Source of the DNA: Spirochaetota bacterium
GTDB taxonomy: Bacteria > Spirochaetota > Spirochaetia > Treponematales > UBA12059
Length of the DNA stretch: 64,000 bases
Direction of reading: 5' to 3'
Assembly: GCA_022703505.1 (NCBI GenBank)
Contig: JAKLDN010000001.1
Span: 155,389 to 219,388 of the forward strand
Below the pieces are notes generated by a model. It was given only the letters and a program-made list of their open reading frames with translations, did not search any database and was not told the DNA's origin. A program made the position numbers and the translations under genes. Positions 59,621-64,000 of this stretch are shown one piece after another; position 1 is the first letter of the stretch; the number at the start of each line of letters is the position of its first letter.

Positions 59621-59827
59621 GAACCCCTACCCCCCTCCGGGAAAACAGGATGCCAAACCATGAACCGCAGCCGTCCCTTTTTCCTCACAAAATGGCAAAA
59701 CCGCAAAATCCGGAAGACGTGCGAAAGCGAAAAAATCGCTTGAAGTTTTGATATCGAACGTGATACACGTCCGATCGTGGGCCTTTGGAGGGGTCTCCCG
59801 AAGAAAAGAGACCCGGAAGGAATCACC

Positions 59828-60394
59828 ATGGCAGGCATGGAGAAGCGAACGTTTCACGGGGAAAAACTGGAAATCCGGAAAGAGGGCTCGAAGAAATTCG
59901 TTGAGGGCGTCCTCCGGTATCAAGTGCTCTCCGAGGATCTTGGCGGCTTCCGGGAGAAGATCGCCCCGTCGGTGTTCTCCCGAACGCTGAACGCCGGATC
60001 CGATGTCAAAATGCTCTGGAACCATAACGACGATGAAATCCTAGGTTCGACGAAAGCCGGTACTCTGGTTATTGAGAATCGGGCCGAAGGGCTCCACTTC
60101 TCTTGCCTGATCCCGGAAACGGCCTCGAACCGATTCGAGACGATCCAGCGCGGGGACGTCGATGGGGTTTCCTTCGGGTTCATCCCGGAGGCGGAAACTT
60201 GGGATCACAACACGACGCCCCCGACCCGAACCCTGACCGCGGCCCGCCTTATCGAGATAAGCCCCACGCCCTTTCCGGCGTATCCGGCTTTCTCCACCCA
60301 GGCTACGCAGCGCTCCAGGGACGCCGGGGAATCTCTCCGCCTCCGTCTCGAGATCGAAAACGCAATTGCCATGTACGGCAAGGAAAGGGTTTAA
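59828..60394 (+). CDS. HK97-family prohead protease
   Basis: 188 aa from ATG 59828 (GGAAGGA upstream). Family core: EGVLRYQVLSEDLGGFREKIAPSVF, catalytic His66 in KMLWNHNDDEILG, Ser115 in GDVDGVSFGFIPE, and the ISPTPFPAYPAF segment. It processes the scaffold-like N terminus of the major capsid protein during head maturation. One nucleotide separates it from the capsid gene. Confidence 0.92.
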   Translation: MAGMEKRTFHGEKLEIRKEGSKKFVEGVLRYQVLSEDLGGFREKIAPSVFSRTLNAGSDVKMLWNHNDDEILGSTKAGTLVIENRAEGLHFSCLIPETASNRFETIQRGDVDGVSFGFIPEAETWDHNTTPPTRTLTAARLIEISPTPFPAYPAFSTQATQRSRDAGESLRLRLEIENAIAMYGKERV

Positions 60395-60395
60395 C

Positions 60396-61490
60396 ATGAC
60401 CAAACTCGAACAGTGCAGGGCCGAACTCGAAGAGGCCACCATCCGGGGAAAGCGATTCCTCGACGAGGGGAACATGCCCGCCGCGGCGATCGTCGCCGAA
60501 GAGATCCGGACCAAGCGCGCCCAGCTGGACCGGGAGCTCGAGGTCCACCGGGCCGACGAGTCCGTCGCCAGGAACCTCCCCGCGCCGAGCATGCCGTCCA
60601 GCGGGGGCGGCTGGCGGGAGATCCGGCAGGCGATGATGGAGAAACGCGCCATCACCGCGAACGGGGCCGGGATCAACACCGTGTCCGACGTGGTTTCCGC
60701 CCTGGTGGACGGCGGCAAGCTCCGCTCCAAGGTCTCGATCTTCTTCGGGAAGAACGCGACCTCCGTGGTCCCCGTGTTCGCCCCGTCCCTGGCGCTCCCC
60801 GTCGGAACCGCCCCGGGCGCGACCGGCACGGGCTCCGATACCACGGCGGTCCTGGCCGGGAAAAACCTGGTCCTCAAGCCCTGGTACAACACCCTGGCCG
60901 TCGGAATGGACGCCCTGATCTCGACCAACATCGAGGCGGCCCTCCCCGGGATCCTGGCCAAGAACTTCGCCGGGGCCATCGACAAGGGGATCCTAGTCGG
61001 CGCGGGTTCCGGGTCCGACATGCTGGGCGTGTTCGTGGCCGACGCCGGCGGGGTGCCGACCGGGTCGGATATCGCGTGCGCCGCCGCGGGGACGCCGAAG
61101 TGGGTGGACGTGGCCAAGCTGGCCCTGACCGTGAACGGCCTGGGGAACGATCCGGCCACCACGGCCATCGTGATGCATCCGAACATCATGGCCCCCCTCC
61201 TGGCCGAGTCCACCACGGGCGTGGATCCGTACAAGGTGGAGTACCTGAACAAGGGGACCATCCTGGGGATCCCGGTCATCCTGTCCAGCTACTGCCCGAC
61301 CACCCTCACCGCGGGGTCGTACGTGGTGGTAGGCGGGGACTTCGCCCACTACGGCCTGGCCATCGCCCAGGAGTTGACCATCGACCCGATCAAGACGGTG
61401 GGGTCCGACAACGTGACCTTCCAGTCCTTCATGTACATGCAGGGGTCCCCGTTGATCGGTTCCAGTTTCCGCCGCCTGAAGACGGTCTAA
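60396..61490 (+). CDS. HK97-fold major capsid protein
   Basis: 364 aa. Residues 1-65 form a helical, charged delta-domain (LEQCRAELEEATIRGKRFLDEG) of the type removed by the protease. The body shows HK97-fold landmarks: INTVSDVVSALVDGGKLRSKVSIF, ISTNIEAALPGILAKNFAGAIDKGIL, TTAIVMHPNIMAPLLAEST, ILGIPVILSSYCP and GDFAHYGLAI. Encapsulins share the fold but lack this protease pairing, so a true capsid subunit is favoured. G+C is host-like. Confidence 0.9.
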   Translation: MTKLEQCRAELEEATIRGKRFLDEGNMPAAAIVAEEIRTKRAQLDRELEVHRADESVARNLPAPSMPSSGGGWREIRQAMMEKRAITANGAGINTVSDVVSALVDGGKLRSKVSIFFGKNATSVVPVFAPSLALPVGTAPGATGTGSDTTAVLAGKNLVLKPWYNTLAVGMDALISTNIEAALPGILAKNFAGAIDKGILVGAGSGSDMLGVFVADAGGVPTGSDIACAAAGTPKWVDVAKLALTVNGLGNDPATTAIVMHPNIMAPLLAESTTGVDPYKVEYLNKGTILGIPVILSSYCPTTLTAGSYVVVGGDFAHYGLAIAQELTIDPIKTVGSDNVTFQSFMYMQGSPLIGSSFRRLKTV

Positions 61491-61511
61491 GCGGAACCGG
61501 GAGGGGGAATC

Positions 61512-61715
61512 ATGCCGAAACTTGAAATCGATTTTTCGATCGAGGCGATCCAGGAAGAGGCGGGAGCGAAGCGCCGCGGGTACTTGCTCCGCCTCACCGA
61601 ATCGGAGCATGAACGCCTCAAGGCCTACGCGGCTACCGTGGGGATCCCCCTTTCGGTCATCCTGCGGAGCGTCGCGGGCAAGCTCCTGGAGGCGGCCCCG
61701 GGGGTCAAGTCCTAG
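61512..61715 (+). CDS. Small ribbon-helix-helix-like protein
   Basis: 67 aa, ATG after GGGAGGGGG. Sequence LEIDFSIEAIQEEAGAKRRGYLLRLTESEHERLKAYAATVGIPLSVILRSVAGKLLEA reads as a strand followed by two helices, like Arc/CopG proteins. Could be the element's transcription regulator, or a small head-completion protein given its place after the capsid gene. Followed by a terminator. Confidence 0.6.
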   Translation: MPKLEIDFSIEAIQEEAGAKRRGYLLRLTESEHERLKAYAATVGIPLSVILRSVAGKLLEAAPGVKS

Positions 61716-61747
61716 AGAGCGTCCGCGACTATGAGGGCCGCGGATCC

Positions 61748-61796
61748 GGGGAGGCACGGCACCGACGGGAGTCGGAGCACGGCCTCCCCTTTTTCA
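61748..61796 (+). terminator. Terminator of the head-gene operon
   Basis: GGGGAGGC (61748-61755) pairs with GCCTCCCC (61782-61789), enclosing a second stem CCGAC/GTCGG, followed by TTTTT (61790-61794). Confidence 0.8.
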
Positions 61797-61802
61797 TCCG
61801 AT

Positions 61803-62108
61803 GCAAATTGCTAACTGTTGGCAATTTGCAAACAGACAAATCGGCCACGCTGGCCGTTTTGCAAATTCAAACTTGATTTGATTTTGCAGAGGCCCACTTG
61901 CCCGAAGACCTGGACAACGTTGTCCACCTCCGCCAACGTTGACGGAGTTAATCACGGGGGGACCTCCGCAACGTTGTGGAGGTCCCGCAACGTTGCGGGA
62001 GTTGCCCCGTTCTCGACCTAGAAAACGTTTTCGAGGTTCCCCGCCCCGGCGTCAAATCCGCAACCTGCGGAATTTGCAAGAAAGGCCCGCCAGGGCGTCC
62101 GGCGGGCC
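61803..62108. repeat. Cluster of nine short palindromes/hairpins in two families
   Basis: Family 1, CAAAT-stem-3 nt loop-stem-(A/T)TTTG: 61803-61829, 61837-61862, 62053-62077. Family 2, arms around AACGTT: 61912-61925 (GGA/TCC arms), 61928-61947 (CTCCG/CGGAG), 61962-61983 (ACCTCC/GGAGGT), 61983-62000 (perfect, TCCCG/CGGGA), 62021-62032 (GAA/TTC). A final GC hairpin GGCCCGCC/GGCGGGCC is at 62084-62108. The 407-nt gap 61716-62122 has no gene. Arm sequences differ but always pair. Origin, packaging or regulatory site are possible roles. Confidence 0.7.
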
Positions 62109-62122
62109 TCCGGGGTATGAAA

Positions 62123-62674
62123 TCACGTCCCCCCGGGTTCGCTCTCCAAGGCTGTACAGCCTGAAGCTCTGGTGAGAATCCGGAGGGCCATCTTCGGGGG
62201 GATTAAACGCCCAGTCCGGGGGCCGAAGCGTTTATAACATTCAAGCAAGCGATCCTTGGGGATTTCCGAAATGCAATTCACCGGATCCGAACCATCCCCG
62301 TACGAATAGACGTACTCATAGAAAACCCCGTCTTTCTCCATCATCGCGTACACGGAATTAACCGGGGAGGGGCATTTAATTGTCGGCCATCGATACCCCC
62401 ATACGTTAAAACCCTTGCTGATGAGGTCTAGGAGAGAATGTTCTCTCGTTCTTCGCATAGCTTCCGACGTCACGGGGAACGACAGGATTCGAGCCCGCGG
62501 GCTTGGTTTCTGGTCAGAAAGTAAGGCCGCTTTCTTCGCCTCGATATGCTCAACCAGAGTCCGGGCCGTAATCTCAAGCGTCTCGAAGTTATGTCGGCCA
62601 TTCTCCAGGAGGAACCGGCAATCCGCCAGGAAGCCGGGAGGAAGTTCGGGAAACTGCGAAATCTTGGAATCCAT
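62123..62674 (-). CDS. Unknown cargo protein coupled to the integrase
   Basis: 183 aa, AT-richer than the host. Its ribosome site overlaps the integrase stop (TAGGAGG), ATG 9 nt later, so translation is coupled. N-terminal half helical (FLLENGRHNFETLEITARTLVEHIEAKKAAL), C-terminal half mixed (NVWGYRWPTIKCPSPVNSVYAMMEKDGVFYEYVYSYGDGSDP). No signal peptide or membrane segment. No family recognised. A gene at this position in satellites is often an accessory or interference function; that is only inference. Confidence 0.65.
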   Translation of the reverse strand: MDSKISQFPELPPGFLADCRFLLENGRHNFETLEITARTLVEHIEAKKAALLSDQKPSPRARILSFPVTSEAMRRTREHSLLDLISKGFNVWGYRWPTIKCPSPVNSVYAMMEKDGVFYEYVYSYGDGSDPVNCISEIPKDRLLECYKRFGPRTGRLIPPKMALRILTRASGCTALESEPGGT

Positions 62675-62683
62675 GATTACCTC

Positions 62684-63847
62684 CTACTCTCGCCCCGCGG
62701 CCTTGAGCGCGCCCTCAAGGGCCAGGCGCGCCGCGGCGAAGTCAATCACCTCGGCATGGGAATACCGCTCCATCATCCCGGCGCTCCGGTGCCCGGCCAG
62801 GCGTTGGGTCACGAAATCCGGGAGCCCCGCGGCTCGGGACATGGATACGAAACTATGGCGGAGGGAATGAAACGAAATGTTCCGTTCCGCCCGGGCCGCC
62901 TCATCGAGCCCGATCCTATCGAGCATTTTGGAGAATCCCTCGGTCATGGTCCGCGGCCAGGCCGGGACGTCCTTCCGGCGATCGTTGTACAGGATGAAGG
63001 GGGACCCCTGGGCCTCGGGCATACTCCCGCAGAGGTCCAGGGCCTCCAGGACGACGGACGGAAGGGGGATATCCCGGAACGATGACCACTTAGGTTTCTT
63101 GAGGCCGTCCCGCTTCACGTAATTCCCGCGAACGTGGAGGATCCCGGCCTCCCGGTTCACGTCCTCCCACTTCAAGCCGCAGGTCTCCCCCAACCGGAGG
63201 CCGCAGAGGGCCGCCAGGAGGAAGGCCGCCCGGGTCCGCGGCGAAACGTCCTCCAAGGCGATCAGGGCGCGGACCTCTTCAAAGGACAGGGCGCCGCGGG
63301 TCTTCGGGTCTTCCTTCAAGGGCTGGACGTACTGGAGGGGATCCGGGATGCGGTTCATCTTGCAGAAATGCCGGATCGGGACGCGGAGGGCTTGGAGCGT
63401 GGTATTGATCGTCCGCGGATTGACACCTCGATCCGCAAGGTCCATGAGAATCCGCTCCACCCGCCCCGCCGTGAGGTCCTGGAGGCGGACCCCCTTCAAG
63501 GCCTGCCCGAGGTGCTTTTTCAAGAGCTTCGCGTTCTGGTAGATGTACGCCGCGGAGATAGAGACCCCCCGCCGGACCCGGCTTTTTACGTATTCGGAGT
63601 CCGGCGTCCAGGCGGAAAAGCAATACTCCAGGATCCGCGGATTCTCCTGGACGGAGCCGATTCCCTCATCGTGCATCCGGGCGGCTTCCTGGAGAGCCTT
63701 CGCCCTCCCCCGGACCGGGGCTCCCTTGTCATAAAGGGCAACGGTTTTCAGGACCGCCCCCGTATCCGGATCCAGGAACCGCGCATAGAACCGATTCTTT
63801 CCATCGGTTCCGGGGCGGTTATAAACAGAAAACGGAGTCCGCGCCAT
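62684..63847 (-). CDS. int: Tyrosine recombinase integrase
   Basis: 387 aa from ATG 63847 (GGAAGGGGG upstream; a longer frame would run into the tRNA). N-terminal AP2-like arm-binding part (FYARFLDPDTGAVLKT), SAM-like core-binding domain (about 72-170), catalytic domain with Arg218 (CGLRLGET), Lys253, His327-x-x-Arg330 (HSLRHS), His353 (AGHRS) and Tyr362 (MMERYSHA). All active-site residues are intact. Adjacent to attR, transcribed away from it. Confidence 0.93.
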   Translation of the reverse strand: MARTPFSVYNRPGTDGKNRFYARFLDPDTGAVLKTVALYDKGAPVRGRAKALQEAARMHDEGIGSVQENPRILEYCFSAWTPDSEYVKSRVRRGVSISAAYIYQNAKLLKKHLGQALKGVRLQDLTAGRVERILMDLADRGVNPRTINTTLQALRVPIRHFCKMNRIPDPLQYVQPLKEDPKTRGALSFEEVRALIALEDVSPRTRAAFLLAALCGLRLGETCGLKWEDVNREAGILHVRGNYVKRDGLKKPKWSSFRDIPLPSVVLEALDLCGSMPEAQGSPFILYNDRRKDVPAWPRTMTEGFSKMLDRIGLDEAARAERNISFHSLRHSFVSMSRAAGLPDFVTQRLAGHRSAGMMERYSHAEVIDFAAARLALEGALKAAGRE

Positions 63848-63863
63848 ACAACCCCCTTCCCGC

Positions 63864-63936
63864 AGTAACAAACGCGGTAACAAGGTCGATTTTGGGCGGC
63901 CTCCGTTGTTCGGTGGGCCTCGGTAATTACTTACCG
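63864..63936. promoter_or_regulatory. Right arm-type repeats and dyad upstream of int
   Basis: AGTAACA (63864-63870) and GGTAACA (63876-63882), 12 bp apart as at the left end. A 16-bp dyad CGGTAATTACTTACCG (arms CGGTAA/TTACCG, 63921-63936) lies 10 nt from attR and could be an integrase promoter operator. Confidence 0.5.
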
Positions 63937-63946
63937 TTAAAACAGA

Positions 63947-64000
63947 TGCGGCGAAGAGGACTTGAACCTCCATGCCTCTCGGCACCAGCACCTCAAGCTG
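63947..64000 (-). tRNA. tRNA-Leu(GAG), 3' part; also attR
   Basis: On the minus strand the sequence gives anticodon stem CAGC and loop TTGAGGT (anticodon GAG at 63994-63992), stem GCTG, a long variable arm (GTGCCGAGAGGCAT), the T arm GGAGG-TTCAAGT-CCTCT and acceptor strand TCGCCGC plus discriminator A. CCA is not encoded. The 5' half lies beyond the window. Bases 63947-63998 are the attR repeat, so the element supplies the 3' half of the functional tRNA but not the original terminator. Confidence 0.88.

Larger units (their letters stand above)
57017..63998. mobile_element. 6.9-kb integrated capsid-encoding element in tRNA-Leu
   Basis: Bounded by perfect 52-bp direct repeats in a tRNA gene. 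It has an integrase at the right end, an excisionase-like gene, a replication-type gene, an HK97 prohead protease and a capsid gene, and several small genes. Composition is visibly lower in G+C than the host in 57.1-57.6, 58.1-58.6 and 61.8-62.7 kb. Terminase, portal, tail and lysis genes are absent. The stretch 57069-57709 holds arm-type repeats, AT-rich DNA with CTAGC inverted repeats and a possible structured RNA, but no gene. Confidence 0.9.

Noticed and set aside
59444..59743. 99-aa frame across the tandem hairpin repeat
   Set aside because: Translates the repeat itself into Arg/Ser/Ala-rich sequence; the stem-loops with paired changes suggest non-coding selection.
60396..61490. Encapsulin nanocompartment instead of phage capsid
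   Set aside because: An upstream HK97 protease, a helical N-terminal delta-domain and the integrase context favour a capsid; no cargo enzyme gene is nearby.
61803..62108. CRISPR array
   Set aside because: There is no constant direct repeat with uniform spacers; each unit is a palindrome with different arms and irregular spacing, and no cas genes are present.

Overview
The window is about 64 kb of very GC-rich bacterial chromosome (by eye about two-thirds G+C). It is densely packed, with many 1-4 nt ATGA/GTGA gene overlaps. Gene content (a DUF3798 sugar-type ABC system, many ROK/ABC carbohydrate loci, a split transketolase) suggests a fermentative anaerobe. A high-GC spirochaete is my best guess, but no rRNA or marker protein is present to fix the taxon.

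Layout. 1-2.6 kb: KdpE/KdpD-type two-component system, running off the left edge. 2.65-7.8 kb: minus-strand glycerate locus (EFR1-type ferredoxin, CdaR regulator, GntP permease, glycerate 2-kinase). 7.9-13.2 kb: single genes (DUF523/DUF1722, LigB dioxygenase, membrane protein, GNAT, TetR, nitrilase), with a 100-bp direct repeat shared by the GNAT and nitrilase 3' ends. 13.3-17.1 kb: operon of an exported transglutaminase-like protein, a DUF72 protein and two oligopeptide-type permeases with no ATPase. 17.2-24.3 kb: DUF3798 binding protein, a two-domain ATPase, two permeases, then a DUF318 permease/TIGR03943 pair.

24.3-44.1 kb is the metabolic centrepiece: a nearly complete sulfoquinovose (SQ) locus. 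A GH31 enzyme keeps every diagnostic residue of YihQ sulfoquinovosidase. It lies beside an ABC importer, a GalM-type mutarotase and two ROK regulators. A tight nine-gene minus-strand operon carries a KduI/IolB-type isomerase, split transketolase, RpiB-type isomerase, CoA-acylating aldehyde dehydrogenase, ADP-forming acyl-CoA synthetase (two subunits), an SLC13 anion transporter and a DUF4867 protein. Read together this is the sulfo-transketolase route: SQ to sulfofructose, to sulfoerythrose/sulfoerythrulose, to sulfoacetaldehyde, to sulfoacetyl-CoA, to sulfoacetate plus ATP, then export.

44.2-56.8 kb: HAD phosphatase, DMT transporter divergent from a Crp-family regulator with a 22-bp palindrome between them, a hybrid sensor kinase, an MFS/GNAT/GH16-like operon, a methyltransferase, two paralogous SnoaL/DUF4440 genes, and a SARP/AfsR-like regulator with 11-bp phased repeats near the DUF4440 genes.

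57.0-64.0 kb: a 6.9-kb element integrated in the 3' half of a tRNA-Leu(GAG) gene, bounded by a perfect 52-bp direct repeat. It has a tyrosine integrase, an excisionase-like HTH protein, a DUF4373 replication-type protein, an HK97 prohead protease and a major capsid protein, but no portal, terminase or tail genes. It also carries two families of small hairpins/palindromes whose arms vary in compensating fashion. It looks like a minimal capsid-encoding satellite.
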